Assembly (NCBI RefSeq): GCF_947502415.1
Contig: NZ_CANMZV010000001.1
Location: forward strand, 1-64,000
Direction: 5' to 3'
Length of the DNA: 64,000 nucleotides
Source: an uncultured Photobacterium sp.
Lineage (GTDB): Bacteria > Pseudomonadota > Gammaproteobacteria > Enterobacterales > Vibrionaceae
Part shown: piece after piece, positions 20,262-30,074 of the stretch
Numbering within the stretch: the stretch's first letter is position 1
Layout of the letters: each line of letters opens with the position of its first letter
Translations under genes and position numbers: made by a program
The notes under the pieces: model-generated
What the model was told of the DNA's origin: nothing
Seen by the model: only the letters and a program-made list of their open reading frames with translations
Database searches by the model: none

Positions 20262-22160
20262 ATGCAAGAATCTGTTACAGAATTTCGTCAGTTAGATCTG
20301 GCTGACACACTTTTATCCGCACTTGACTCAATGGGCTTCGTTGCGCCGACTCCAATTCAGGCGGCGTCAATTCCTCTACTACTAACTGGTACTGATGCGC
20401 TGGGTAAAGCACAGACAGGTACTGGTAAAACAGCAGCGTTCTCACTACCGCTTCTGAACAAGCTTGATCTTGGCCAGCATAAGCCACAAGCAATCGTTAT
20501 GGCTCCGACTCGTGAACTTGCGATTCAGGTTGCTGCAGAAATTAAAGTTCTTGGTCAAAACGTCAAGGGTCTTAAAGTACTAGAAATTTACGGTGGTGCA
20601 TCTATCGTTGATCAGATGCGTGCGCTTAAAGCTGGTGCTCACATCGTTGTAGGTACTCCAGGTCGTGTTAAAGACCTAATCACTCGTGACCGTCTACACC
20701 TTGATGAAGTACACACTTTTGTACTTGATGAAGCAGACGAAATGCTAAAAATGGGTTTCGTTGACGATGTAACTTGGATCATGGAGCAGGCTCCAGAATC
20801 AGCTCAGCGCGTTCTGTTCTCTGCAACTATGCCTCCAATCGTTAAAGAGATCGTTGATCGCTTCCTACGTGAACCTGCGCGTATTGACGTTGCTGGTGAA
20901 AACCGTACTGTTTCTCAGGTAGAGCAGCAGTTCTGGGTTGTTAAAGGCGTAGAGAAAGACGAAGCAATGATGCGTCTTCTAGAAACTGAAGATACTGACG
21001 CATCAATCGTATTCGTACGTACACGTCAGGATACTGAGCGTCTGGCTGACTGGCTATCTGCTCGTGGTTTTAAAGCTGCTGCACTGCACGGTGATATTCC
21101 ACAATCTCTACGTGAACGTACTGTTGATCACATCAAGAAAGGTGTTATCGATATTCTGGTTGCAACTGACGTTGTTGCTCGTGGTCTTGATGTGCCGCGT
21201 ATTACGCACGTATTCAACTACGATATCCCATTCGATGTAGAATCATACATCCACCGTATCGGTCGTACTGGTCGTGCTGGCCGTGCTGGTAAAGCGATCC
21301 TTCTTGTTCGTACTAACCAGATCCGTATGCTGCGCACTATCGAGCGTGTAACTAAGTCTCGCATGGAAGAAATCCAGCTTCCTCTACGCGATCTAGTTGC
21401 CGCTGCTCGTTTGAACCGTCTAGGTCAAGAGCTAGCGACTCAGAAAGAACAAGTAAATGTTGAAGCATTTGTTGAACTTGTAGAGAAGCTGCAAGAGACA
21501 ATTGAAGTTGATGCTGCAACACTAGCGGCGATGCTTCTTCAGCGTCAGCAGGGTAACCGTCCTCTGTTCTACAAAGGCCCAGACCCAATGATTGCTGCTA
21601 TCGAGCGTGACAAGCAGCGTCGTGAGCGTCGTCGTGAAGACCGTGGCGGCGAGCGTGGTGAACGTCGTGAGCGTCGTTCTTACAACAATGCTGACTGGGA
21701 TACTTACCAGCTACAGGTTGGTCGTGAGCAAGGTGTTCAGGTTAAAGATATCGTTGGTGCTATCGCGAACGAACTTGGCCTAAGCAAAGAGTTCATCGGC
21801 GCAATCAAACTGGCTCCTGAGCACACTTATGTTCAACTTCCTAAGAAGATGACGGCTGAAGTATCAGCTCAGCTTAAGAAGCTACGTATTCGTCAGAATG
21901 ACGTTAAAGCTGTTGTTGTTGAAGGTGAGGTTCTTCGTGAGCACCGTCGTGGTGGTCGTGATGGTAGCCGCGATGGCAACCGTGGTGGTTACCGTGGTAA
22001 CCGCGATGGTAACCGTGAAGGTGGCCGTGGCCGTCGTGATGGCGAGCGTCGTTTTGACCGCAACCGTGGCGGCGACAGCCGTGGTAGCTACCGTGGTGAG
22101 CGTAACCACGGTTCATCTGACCATCCACGTCGCGACCGTAAGCCTCGTAACGAAGCTTAA
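20262..22160 (+). CDS. deaD: Cold-shock DEAD-box RNA helicase DeaD/CsdA
   Basis: A 632-residue ATP-dependent RNA helicase for ribosome assembly and mRNA unwinding, especially in the cold. It has the Q motif (PTPIQAASIP), motif I AQTGTGKT, motif II DEAD (VLDEADEML), SAT (FSATMPP) and HRIGRTGRAGR. A DeaD-type RNA-binding domain follows (about 480-560). The last ~80 residues are an Arg/Gly-rich tail (RDGNRGG-type repeats). Codon use is strikingly biased towards optimal codons, as in highly expressed genes. It is followed by its own terminator. Confidence 0.95.
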   Translation: MQESVTEFRQLDLADTLLSALDSMGFVAPTPIQAASIPLLLTGTDALGKAQTGTGKTAAFSLPLLNKLDLGQHKPQAIVMAPTRELAIQVAAEIKVLGQNVKGLKVLEIYGGASIVDQMRALKAGAHIVVGTPGRVKDLITRDRLHLDEVHTFVLDEADEMLKMGFVDDVTWIMEQAPESAQRVLFSATMPPIVKEIVDRFLREPARIDVAGENRTVSQVEQQFWVVKGVEKDEAMMRLLETEDTDASIVFVRTRQDTERLADWLSARGFKAAALHGDIPQSLRERTVDHIKKGVIDILVATDVVARGLDVPRITHVFNYDIPFDVESYIHRIGRTGRAGRAGKAILLVRTNQIRMLRTIERVTKSRMEEIQLPLRDLVAAARLNRLGQELATQKEQVNVEAFVELVEKLQETIEVDAATLAAMLLQRQQGNRPLFYKGPDPMIAAIERDKQRRERRREDRGGERGERRERRSYNNADWDTYQLQVGREQGVQVKDIVGAIANELGLSKEFIGAIKLAPEHTYVQLPKKMTAEVSAQLKKLRIRQNDVKAVVVEGEVLREHRRGGRDGSRDGNRGGYRGNRDGNREGGRGRRDGERRFDRNRGGDSRGSYRGERNHGSSDHPRRDRKPRNEA

Positions 22161-22178
22161 TCGCTGCGAATTAGAGAT

Positions 22179-22211
22179 AGAAAACCGGGCTATTAAGCCC
22201 GGTTTTTTTAT
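22179..22211 (+). terminator. deaD terminator
   Basis: Stem AAAACCGGGCT / AGCCCGGTTTT with a 3-base loop and seven T. Confidence 0.8.
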
Positions 22212-22436
22212 ATCTGTGCTTTTATACCAAATTGAATAATACACCTGCCCTCTGAGGGTGCTCTGCCGCTAATGATAACGAAACATATTTTTTAACGAAT
22301 TATGCTTTTATAGATTTATGAGAACTGAGTGGCTATTATTTCTTTGTAACTCAGATGCCCTGTTGCTATGACTAATACATGCAGTGATAGAACCATTGTC
22401 ATTGCTATTTTATTTATACAACAAGGGATAAGTTGT

Positions 22437-24065
22437 ATGTCTATATTAAATAATCTATCAATAAAACGTCAGGTGACAATTCCGGTTGTAATGGTCTCTG
22501 TTCTATTTCTAGCCTCTTTTTTCTTGAGTCGTGGTGGTCTTGAAAATGCAGTTTCGGTAATGAATATGACGACTCAGCAGGCCGTTATGTCAAAAAATAG
22601 TATTGCGAGACTAATTAATGGAATGTATGCAACCAGAGTAAGTGCTATTTACGCTATTTATGATAAGTCACAGTTGAAAGGGTTTGAAAACAGTCTTAAT
22701 CAAACCGAGCAAGAAAATACATTTGCAATTGAAAACCTCAGGGCTATGTCCGGGATAGAAACAGAACTGAATGCGTTTAATAAGATATTTAATGAGTATT
22801 TGAATTATACGCGCAACACTATGTTATCTGTGTTGACAGAATATCACTCCGGTAATCTCAATGAGCTGGAATATCAGACTTATGTCACTCAATATCGTTC
22901 CCTGGGTGACAATATGACAGTCTCGATTGATGCGCTTTCCGATAAGCTTAATGTCATCACAGACCAGCAAATAGCTGCACAGGTTAAAAATCATAATCAG
23001 ATTCTTGAAACCGCTTTGTGGGCAACACTAGTGACGACGTTGGCTGGTGTAGGATTCGGTTGGTTGTTGTCGGGTTATATAGTGAGTCCGATTGTGGATC
23101 TGCAGCGGACTATGCAGAAAATTGCCCGTGGCGAACTGAATGTTGAATTAGATACCGACGGTAAAAATGAACTTAGCCATCTTGCACAGGATATATCCCG
23201 GATGGTTGTACAGTTGCGTAACACGGTTAACGAATTAATGACGATCAGCACTAGTGTAGCCTCATCATCAACAGAATTGGCTGCGGTGATGAAAGAGTCA
23301 GAAAAAAATGCGAATCAGCAGACAACAGAGGTTGAACAAGTTGCGACAGCAGTTGAAGAACTGTCTTCTACCGCGGAAAGTGTCAATCAGGCTGCGGTAA
23401 GGGCTGATGATAACGCTCGCAGCGCAAGTGTTCTGGCGGCTGAAGGGGCCGGTTTATTTGACCAGACTACGCTTGCCAGCGAGGAGATATCCTGTCGTCT
23501 TAATGATGCTGCAGAAGTGGTAAACCAGTTAGAGCAGCAATCAACACAGATCAGTAAAGTGATCGAGGTAATCCAAAGCATTTCCGAACAGACTAACCTA
23601 TTGGCTTTGAATGCAGCTATTGAAGCTGCCCGGGCGGGGGATAGTGGGCGTGGTTTTGCGGTGGTTGCTGATGAAGTCCGTCAGCTTGCAGCTCGTACTC
23701 AGGAGTCAACAGGGGAAATTCAAGCCATTATCGAACAATTGCAGTCTCAGTCAGCTAATGCGAATGAAGCGATGCATTCAGTGCGTACTATGCTGGAGAG
23801 CAGTCATACGCTGACAGATAAAGCCAATGAAGCACTTTTGGGCATTAATGAAGCTGTTCAAGGTATTACTGATATGAACACTCAGGTTGCGACAGCAGCA
23901 GAGGAGCAATCTCAGGTTACCCATGATATTAACCGCAACATCAGCAACATTCACCACATTGTTAGTCTGAGCGCTACAGGTGTCAGCCAGTGTGCTACAG
24001 CCAGCGATGAATTATCAGTATTGGCCGAAAAGCAAAAACATTGTCTTTCATATTTTAAAATTTAA
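22437..24065 (+). CDS. Methyl-accepting chemotaxis protein
   Basis: A 542-residue chemoreceptor. The first membrane segment is near residues 15-32 and a ~150-residue helical periplasmic sensor follows (4HB_MCP type by its helical look, ligand unknown). The second membrane segment is around 190-210, then a HAMP domain ([18 protein letters not shown]) and the long signalling coiled coil with the conserved hairpin tip [24 protein letters not shown] block. No C-terminal CheR-binding pentapeptide is present. The ATG at 22437 is chosen because AAGGGA lies upstream; an in-frame codon at 22368 lacks this. Confidence 0.9.
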   Translation: MSILNNLSIKRQVTIPVVMVSVLFLASFFLSRGGLENAVSVMNMTTQQAVMSKNSIARLINGMYATRVSAIYAIYDKSQLKGFENSLNQTEQENTFAIENLRAMSGIETELNAFNKIFNEYLNYTRNTMLSVLTEYHSGNLNELEYQTYVTQYRSLGDNMTVSIDALSDKLNVITDQQIAAQVKNHNQILETALWATLVTTLAGVGFGWLLSGYIVSPIVDLQRTMQKIARGELNVELDTDGKNELSHLAQDISRMVVQLRNTVNELMTISTSVASSSTELAAVMKESEKNANQQTTEVEQVATAVEELSSTAESVNQAAVRADDNARSASVLAAEGAGLFDQTTLASEEISCRLNDAAEVVNQLEQQSTQISKVIEVIQSISEQTNLLALNAAIEAARAGDSGRGFAVVADEVRQLAARTQESTGEIQAIIEQLQSQSANANEAMHSVRTMLESSHTLTDKANEALLGINEAVQGITDMNTQVATAAEEQSQVTHDINRNISNIHHIVSLSATGVSQCATASDELSVLAEKQKHCLSYFKI

Positions 24066-24482
24066 TGTTTCAGTAGGATTATATAATACCAAGCTGAATG
24101 TTAACCTCATTGATAGGTCTGATTGTTTTTCAATTTGGTATAAGTACGAGGTAATTAATTTATCTCGTGCTTTTTTATGGCTTATTAACTATTAATGGGT
24201 ATAACCATCGATGTTAATGTTCGTTTCTATTTTATAGACGTTAGTATATTGATTCTTTTGTCAGTGTATTTCCTTAGCGTAGTTAAATTTCATTATTTCA
24301 TGAACGTTATGTCTGACATATCGGAGCAGTGATGTTTGCACTGGTGTTACTGTAAGTTTTGTGTGTTTCTTCTAATATCCACATAAATAGTATTTTTTCT
24401 TTGGGGATAGCGTTTTTCAATATGCTAATTTAGTTTCAGTTTAAGATTTGTATTACTGATTGGTATGGAGTTGGGAGAAATC
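24066..24482. other. Intergenic region with palindromic repeat
   Basis: About 420 AT-rich bases between the chemoreceptor and the SDR gene. It contains the hairpin repeat at 24084-24142 and no gene that I can support. Confidence 0.5.
24084..24142. repeat. ATACCAA...TTGGTAT palindromic repeat
   Basis: Outer arms TAATACCAAGCTGAA and TTCAATTTGGTATA can pair with one or two mismatches around a ~30-base centre. Related half-elements (ATACCAAATTGAATAATAC near 22225 and AATAATACCAAACTGAATACC near 13841) occur elsewhere in the window. This suggests a dispersed intergenic palindromic repeat family. Confidence 0.5.
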
Positions 24483-25217
24483 ATGCTTAAGAATAAAGTG
24501 TGTGTAGTTACCGGTGGAGCGCAGGGAATTGGCCGCTGTATCGTTGAAACTTTCGCTAAAAACGATGCAACTATAGTATTTGCTTGCGACATGAATGCTG
24601 CGGCTATGGCTGATCTTGAATCTGATTACAGTAATGTAAGAGCAGTTGAACTTAACGTTTGCGATCGTAAAGCGATCGAGAATTTTATTGCGAAGATAAA
24701 GCAAGAATTTACTAATATTGATGTGCTAGTCAATAATGCCGGTATTACTCGTGATAACTTACTTGATAAGATGACTGAAGATGACTGGGATATGGTTCTT
24801 GATGTGAACCTCAAAGGTGTCTTTAATATGACGCAGGCGGTTGCTCCGGTGATGATTGAAGCAGGAATTGGCTCTATTATTACCATGTCATCTGTAGTTG
24901 GTACAGATGGTAATGTTGGTCAAAGTAATTATGCTGCAACTAAAGGCGGTGTGATTGCGATGACTAAAGGCTGGGCAAAAGAATTCTCACGCAAAGGTGC
25001 ACAAGTTCGTGCTAACTGTATAGCCCCTGGGTTTATTGAAACTCCAATGACAGTTGATTTGCCTGAGAAAGTGCTGGATTACATGAAAAATAAAACACCG
25101 CTTAAGCGTATGGGCAAACCGGAAGATATCGCGAAGGGGGCTCTGTTCCTTGCCAGTGATAATGCATCATTTATTACCGGTCAAACTCTGAAAATTGACG
25201 GTGGTTTGGTGATTTAA
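24483..25217 (+). CDS. FabG-like short-chain dehydrogenase/reductase
   Basis: A 244-residue SDR, most like 3-oxoacyl-ACP reductase. It shows the NADP-binding GGAQGIG near residue 12, NNAG (VLVNNAGITRD), and the catalytic Ser (TMSSVVG)/YxxxK (YAATKGG) set, with a C-terminal IDGGLVI. The ATG at 24483 is chosen because GGGAGA lies just upstream; an ATG 18 bases earlier is weaker. It is outside a fatty-acid cluster, so it may be a paralog or an acetoacetyl-CoA reductase. Substrate cannot be fixed from sequence. Followed by its own terminator. Confidence 0.8.
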   Translation: MLKNKVCVVTGGAQGIGRCIVETFAKNDATIVFACDMNAAAMADLESDYSNVRAVELNVCDRKAIENFIAKIKQEFTNIDVLVNNAGITRDNLLDKMTEDDWDMVLDVNLKGVFNMTQAVAPVMIEAGIGSIITMSSVVGTDGNVGQSNYAATKGGVIAMTKGWAKEFSRKGAQVRANCIAPGFIETPMTVDLPEKVLDYMKNKTPLKRMGKPEDIAKGALFLASDNASFITGQTLKIDGGLVI

Positions 25218-25259
25218 TTTGCTATAACTGGTGGCAATGATTATTTCAGGATACGTTAA

Positions 25260-25290
25260 GCAGCCATTCATGTGATGGCTGTTTTTTTGT
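25260..25290 (+). terminator. Terminator after SDR gene
   Basis: Stem CAGCCAT / ATGGCTG with a 7-base loop and six T. Confidence 0.75.
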
Positions 25291-25689
25291 TATTTATGGC
25301 GCGAATGCATTGCGGTGAACCCTAAGATAAATTGGTGTGGCCTTTTTAAATTGCGTGGTTTTAGTAAAAGCGATTTTCCTTTTAATGACGTCACTTAATT
25401 GAACTGTCTCCGTAATTTTTAGCCAACTGGTTGGAAACTACAAAAAAAATGAAATAAATGATAAAAAGGCTATACAAAGCATTAAATGCTGGTAGTATTG
25501 CTCTTGGCCTGTAATCAGACCTATTTATATGAAACAAGATATTATGCTTTTAGAACACTTTGCTACATCTGCTTTACCAGTTAATGTTATCAAGTACTTC
25601 CATCCATAATTATTCCTCACATAAGTAATTCTTTTCTGGCTATACAACGCATTACGCGAATTATTTGTTAAAAAATTTAGGATATAATC
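25291..25689 (+). promoter_or_regulatory. Long upstream region of cold-shock gene with 17-base direct repeat
   Basis: About 400 bases before the cold-shock ORF. It holds two copies of GGCTATACAA(A/C)GCATTA at 25468-25484 and 25638-25654, differing at one base, the second only 35 bases before the ATG. It probably includes the promoter and a long leader as in other cspA-type genes (inference). Confidence 0.5.
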
Positions 25690-25899
25690 ATGTCTAAACT
25701 AACTGGTACAGTTAAGTGGTTCAACGAAGAAAAAGGTTTCGGCTTCATCACTCAGGATAACGGCGGCGCAGACGTATTCGTTCACTTTCGTGCGATCGTT
25801 TCTGAAGGTTTCAAAACTCTAGCTGAAGGCCAGAAAGTTTCTTTCGAAACAGAGCAAGGCCAGAAAGGTCTTCAAGCTGCAAACGTTGAAAAAATCTAA
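25690..25899 (+). CDS. CspA-family cold-shock protein
   Basis: A 69-residue single cold-shock domain, an RNA/DNA chaperone. It contains both nucleic-acid-binding motifs (KGFGFI and VFVHF) in the order usual for the family, and is the typical length (about 70). TTAGGA lies upstream of the ATG. It is monocistronic with its own terminator. Which paralog of the CspA family it is cannot be told from sequence alone. Confidence 0.95.
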   Translation: MSKLTGTVKWFNEEKGFGFITQDNGGADVFVHFRAIVSEGFKTLAEGQKVSFETEQGQKGLQAANVEKI

Positions 25900-25919
25900 T
25901 TTAACGTTGCACTGATTTT

Positions 25920-25949
25920 GAAATGCTGGCTTAGGCCAGCATTTTTTTA
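25920..25949 (+). terminator. Terminator of cold-shock gene
   Basis: Stem AATGCTGGC / GCCAGCATT with loop TTAG and seven T. Confidence 0.8.
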
Positions 25950-25998
25950 TCTAAATAACTTGGTTCCTTATTATTAGAGGAACTCAATTATTTTTAAT

Positions 25999-26034
25999 AA
26001 AAAGGGGCAGAATCTAAGTTCTGCCCCTTTTTCA
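25999..26034 (-). terminator. torCA terminator
   Basis: Stem AAAAGGGGCAGAA / TTCTGCCCCTTTT with a 6-base loop. On the minus strand it lies just after torA. It is bidirectional in appearance. Confidence 0.75.
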
Positions 26035-26067
26035 TTATGCGTATAATCGCTTTGCTTGTTGTCGAGA

Positions 26068-28557
26068 TTAAGCGTTTTTAGGTGATGTATGCGCTAGGTT
26101 AACTGGTACTTCACCTTGGTATTTTTCCACTTCTAGTTGCGCCATGTGGCCACAGTTAGCCTGTGCCAATTGTGATGACCCTTGATCGAAGGTTAGAACG
26201 TTGATACAGCCATTTCGGCACATACCTCCGGCTTGTCCAGGTGTGTCTGAGTCATACCATGCACCTTCACAAACACGAACTGCACCTTGGCGGATATCGT
26301 CAGATACCAGTGCGCCTACTAGAATTTGACCTCGGTTATTGAAAGCGCGGACCAGATCACCATGTTTGATACTTCGTTCCTTGGCATCTTGGCTGTTAAT
26401 CATGATAGCTTCGCGGTTTGCAATAGCGAATTTGTCACGCAGTGGCGTGTTATCCAGCTGGGAGTGTAAACGCTGAGTCGGGTGAGCTGTGTTCAGTGAT
26501 AGCGGGAATTTCTTCGCGATATCGGCTTTGTACCACTCACGAGGCTCGTACCATTTAGCGTGCGGTGCACAGTCAGCGTAGTCCATTTGTGCTATGGTAT
26601 CGGAGAAAATCTCAATACGGCCAGAAGGTGTACCTAACGGATTTAGAAGTGGGTTTTCACGGAAGTCTGCATGGCGTACCCAGCGCTTGTTGGCTTCTGG
26701 AATTGGGAATACAACATAGTCGTTAGCATTCCAGAACATCTCAAATGGTGGCAGAGGTATGCGGTTAGTGCGTGCTTGTGTGGCCATACCGTCATACATT
26801 TCTTTCAGCCACTGCATTTCGTCTTTGCCTTCAGTGTAGGCGTCTTTTACCCCCAGCTTGTTTGCCAGTGCCACATAGATATCAAAGTCGTTTTTGGCTT
26901 CATGTTGTGGCTCAACTATTTTGTGCATAGGGATCACATAGCGCTGCGAGTAATCACCGCCCATATCCAGATCGTTACGCTCGTAAGCGGTCGTTGCTGG
27001 AAGCACAATATCTGCATGTTTGGCTGATGCCGTCCAGTAAGGTTCCTGTACAACAATGGTGTCAAGTTGCTGCCATGCCTTTAACAGGCTATTGGTGTCC
27101 TGATGTTGGTGGAACGGGTTACCGCCAGCCACGTAAACCATTTTGATTTCAGGGTAGGTAACCTTACGGCCATTGAACTTGATTGTTTTACCCGGGTTCA
27201 TAATGGCATCAACAATACGGGCTACCGGAATTGGAGCCGGAGAACCTTTCGGTGCTTTGCCTGCGTTGATACCTGCCAGAATACCGCCTTTAGCTGTCGG
27301 GCTACCGCCTGAAGAGTAGTGGTAGCTGAAGCCAAAGCCTCCGCCTGGCAAACCGATTTGGCCCAGCATTGCAGCCAGTGTAACCAGCATCCAGTTTGGC
27401 TGTTCGCCATGGTGCTGGCGCTGCATACCCCAGCCAGCCATCAGCATAGTACGGTTTTTGGCTAATTCACGGGCCAGAGTTTTAATGGTTTCTGCGTCGA
27501 TACCACAGATATTAGCGGCCCATTCGGCTGTTTTTGCTTCGCCGTCAGTTTCACCGTTCAGATAAGTAAGGAACTTATCAAAGCCTGTGGTGTAGTATTT
27601 CAAGAACTCTTTGTCGTGCAGATCTTCGCTGTAAAGGGTATGAGCCATACCCAGCATCATTGCAACGTCAGTATACGGACGTGGTGCAATCCATTCTGCG
27701 TTCATGTAGTCGATGGTTTCATTGAGAATCGGATCAATAGCAATGATACGGGTGCCTTTATCTTTAAGAGCTTTAAGGCCTGCCTGACCTTCGTGATCTG
27801 GTACGTTCCAGGCGTTCTTCAATGTCGCCATGGCATTGAAGCCCCATAGTACAACCAGCTCACTGTTTTCAACAACTACAGGCCATGCTGTTTGTTGTTC
27901 GTAAACTTCCATTGAGCCCATAACGTGCGGCATGATCATCTGTGCGGCACCGGTTGAATAGTCACCTGCATAGCCCAGGAAGCCACCGGTCAGGTTCATC
28001 AGGCGGTGCAGCAGGGTACGGCTGTTGTGTAACATGCCCGTACTTTTCCAGCCATATGAACCGGCGTAGATTGATGACGGACCGAAATTTTCCTGCAGGC
28101 GGGTAATTTCACTGGCAACCAGTTCAGTGGCTTTGTCCCAGCTGACACGAACCCACTCGTCGTTACCGCGTTTCTCTTTGCTTACGCCTGCACCACCTTC
28201 AAGGAAGCTGCGGCGGACCATTGGGTATTTAACACGGTTCTTTGCGTGTACCTGATGCGGCACCATTTTGATCAGCTCATTTGGTGCCGGATCATCGTCT
28301 ATGGCAATTGCATCGATCATCTTGCCATCTTTCACAACACCCTGGAATGCGCCCCAGTGAGCAGCACTTAAAATGCCTTTATGGGCTGTTTTTGTGTATT
28401 TGAAGTGAGGAAGAGCTTCTTCAATGGCTTTTGCAAGCGCTGTTTTTGGTAAAATGCTGTTGATTGCTGGTACTGCTGCCAGGGCTGCTGCACTTTTCAG
28501 GAAGCGACGACGGCTCAGTAAAACTTCGTTTTTATTGGTCATGGATTGCTTGCTCAT
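26068..28557 (-). CDS. torA: Trimethylamine N-oxide reductase, catalytic subunit TorA
   Basis: An 829-residue periplasmic molybdopterin enzyme that reduces TMAO to trimethylamine as terminal electron acceptor. A twin-arginine signal (LSRRRFLKSAAALAA) directs folded export. The Mo-ligand region GDYSTGAAQ carries the Ser ligand typical of the DMSO/TMAO reductase family, and TorA blocks such as GWGMQRQHHGEQ and PYWTASAKHADIVLP are present. No selenocysteine codon interrupts it. It overlaps the torC stop (TAATG), so the two are translationally coupled. TMAO respiration fits a marine organism. Confidence 0.92.
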   Translation of the reverse strand: MSKQSMTNKNEVLLSRRRFLKSAAALAAVPAINSILPKTALAKAIEEALPHFKYTKTAHKGILSAAHWGAFQGVVKDGKMIDAIAIDDDPAPNELIKMVPHQVHAKNRVKYPMVRRSFLEGGAGVSKEKRGNDEWVRVSWDKATELVASEITRLQENFGPSSIYAGSYGWKSTGMLHNSRTLLHRLMNLTGGFLGYAGDYSTGAAQMIMPHVMGSMEVYEQQTAWPVVVENSELVVLWGFNAMATLKNAWNVPDHEGQAGLKALKDKGTRIIAIDPILNETIDYMNAEWIAPRPYTDVAMMLGMAHTLYSEDLHDKEFLKYYTTGFDKFLTYLNGETDGEAKTAEWAANICGIDAETIKTLARELAKNRTMLMAGWGMQRQHHGEQPNWMLVTLAAMLGQIGLPGGGFGFSYHYSSGGSPTAKGGILAGINAGKAPKGSPAPIPVARIVDAIMNPGKTIKFNGRKVTYPEIKMVYVAGGNPFHQHQDTNSLLKAWQQLDTIVVQEPYWTASAKHADIVLPATTAYERNDLDMGGDYSQRYVIPMHKIVEPQHEAKNDFDIYVALANKLGVKDAYTEGKDEMQWLKEMYDGMATQARTNRIPLPPFEMFWNANDYVVFPIPEANKRWVRHADFRENPLLNPLGTPSGRIEIFSDTIAQMDYADCAPHAKWYEPREWYKADIAKKFPLSLNTAHPTQRLHSQLDNTPLRDKFAIANREAIMINSQDAKERSIKHGDLVRAFNNRGQILVGALVSDDIRQGAVRVCEGAWYDSDTPGQAGGMCRNGCINVLTFDQGSSQLAQANCGHMAQLEVEKYQGEVPVNLAHTSPKNA

Positions 28558-29705
28558 TAGTGTTTACTTCCCGTCATATCGCTTGCGTGTTTTTGAACGT
28601 ATTGAGTTAGGATTCGGCTTTGCTCCGGAGTCAGAGATGTGCGGGATTCCATGCCTTTAATAACACCAATCCACTGGTTGGAGTTAAAGTGATCCAGCGG
28701 TGTCAGGCCGTGACAACCGGTACAGTTTGCTGACATCAGCTCTGATGAGTAGTCCCAAAGGGCTTTGTCGTTATCAAGTAGCTTGTCGGTTTCCATCCAT
28801 AGTTTCAGGTCAACCTGATGCCATACAATACTGGTCGCTTCGTCAGTCACTGTTGCCAGTTTTTCAACTGCCATTTTTGCATCATCACCCAGAAGCACAG
28901 AAAGGATCCGTTTACCCTGTTGCGCGTAGATCACTGAATCAACACCTTCCTGCTGCCAGCCATGAACAACCCCCTGAACTCGCTCAGCACCACGGGTGAG
29001 CACTTCGAACTCTGTCGTTGGTAGCAGGTTACCCTGGTTGTGACTCTCAGTTTCACTCAGGTAGAAAGGGGTGGTTTCATAAGTAAACAGCTGAGTAGCC
29101 GTTTCTGAAGCAGACAAGGCTGCTTTTGCCAGTTCTGCGGCACCTGATTGAGCTGAAGTTGAAGTATCTGGCAATAGGTGTGCAATGCCTTTATGGCAGT
29201 CGATACAGGTCTGGTTATTAGCAATTGCCTGCTGATGCATGTCGCGTGCTGCTGGTCGTTGTTCAAGCAGTGTCATTGCATTGAAGTCGTGACAGTTACG
29301 GCAGGTTGCAGAATCGTTGGCTTTCATTTGCTGCCATACAGTTTCAGCCATGTGCTGGCGGCGAGCTTCATAGGCTTCTTCGGTATCAATTGTGCCTGCC
29401 AGTTCATGATAGATATCTTTTGCAGCACTTACTTTGGTGAACAGGTAATCAATGGTATCGGTTGGAATGTGGCAATCTGCACATTCTGCGCGCACACCGT
29501 GCTTGTTCTGGAAGTGGATCGTACCTTGGTATTCAGCCAGAGGCTTTTCCATTGAGTGACAGGATACACAAAATTCAGTTGAACTTGTTTTGTGCATAAT
29601 GAAAGCTGCGGTGCCAAATGAGGCAATGCCTCCTAGTGCGCCAAGAGCTAGGATTCCAAATAGCATTTTCTTTTGTAATGATTTTTGATATTTATTGTTT
29701 ACCAT
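28557..29705 (-). CDS. torC: Pentaheme c-type cytochrome TorC
   Basis: A 382-residue membrane-anchored cytochrome of the NapC/NirT family that passes electrons from quinol to TorA. An N-terminal hydrophobic anchor (residues 14-36) is followed by five CXXCH heme sites: CVSCH, CADCH, CRNCH, CIDCH and, in the C-terminal TorC-specific domain, CTGCH. No torE or torD is adjacent. The start at complement 29705 is the only sensible one before the anchor, with a weak ribosome site. Confidence 0.92.
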   Translation of the reverse strand: MVNNKYQKSLQKKMLFGILALGALGGIASFGTAAFIMHKTSSTEFCVSCHSMEKPLAEYQGTIHFQNKHGVRAECADCHIPTDTIDYLFTKVSAAKDIYHELAGTIDTEEAYEARRQHMAETVWQQMKANDSATCRNCHDFNAMTLLEQRPAARDMHQQAIANNQTCIDCHKGIAHLLPDTSTSAQSGAAELAKAALSASETATQLFTYETTPFYLSETESHNQGNLLPTTEFEVLTRGAERVQGVVHGWQQEGVDSVIYAQQGKRILSVLLGDDAKMAVEKLATVTDEATSIVWHQVDLKLWMETDKLLDNDKALWDYSSELMSANCTGCHGLTPLDHFNSNQWIGVIKGMESRTSLTPEQSRILTQYVQKHASDMTGSKH

Positions 29706-30015
29706 TGTTTACATTTCTTTATATGGTGAAATAACTGGAGGCATCCTACAAAAAACAGTATTAATACGGTAATAAATACTGCTAAAGAGGTATTTGTTTG
29801 GACACGTTTTCGACGTTTGTGTGGTGGATGTTATGATGTTGATATGGCAATGGTTTTGTAAAGTGGGTGGTTGTGAGCGGTGCTTTATGGGTATGTTGGC
29901 GAGTGGTTACTATTACTGAAAGGCTTTAAAGGAAAAAGATGCTTATCAATGACAAATATGACAACTTATTTCATTAATGCTGGTGAGATGTATTCCCTTA
30001 AGGGATGAGTGTTGT
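29706..30015. promoter_or_regulatory. Upstream region of torCA
   Basis: About 310 bases between torC and the rbsR terminator. An inverted repeat CAGTATT-12 bases-AATACTG at 29756-29781 lies 50 bases before torC and could be a regulator site. E. coli-type TorR boxes are not evident. Confidence 0.4.
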
Positions 30016-30043
30016 GAAAAAGAGAGCGCGAGAGTGCTCTCTT
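30016..30043 (-). terminator. rbsR terminator
   Basis: Stem AAGAGAGC / GCTCTCTT with an 8-base loop; on the minus strand it is followed by T-rich sequence. Confidence 0.6.
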
Positions 30044-30074
30044 ATCGCTTTTTTAGTTCTGGATAATTTCAGAG

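Noticed and set aside
21898..22239. Overlapping Val/Thr-rich ORFs on both strands at the end of deaD
   Set aside because: They are frame shadows of the repetitive Arg/Gly codons in the DeaD tail, with low-complexity composition.
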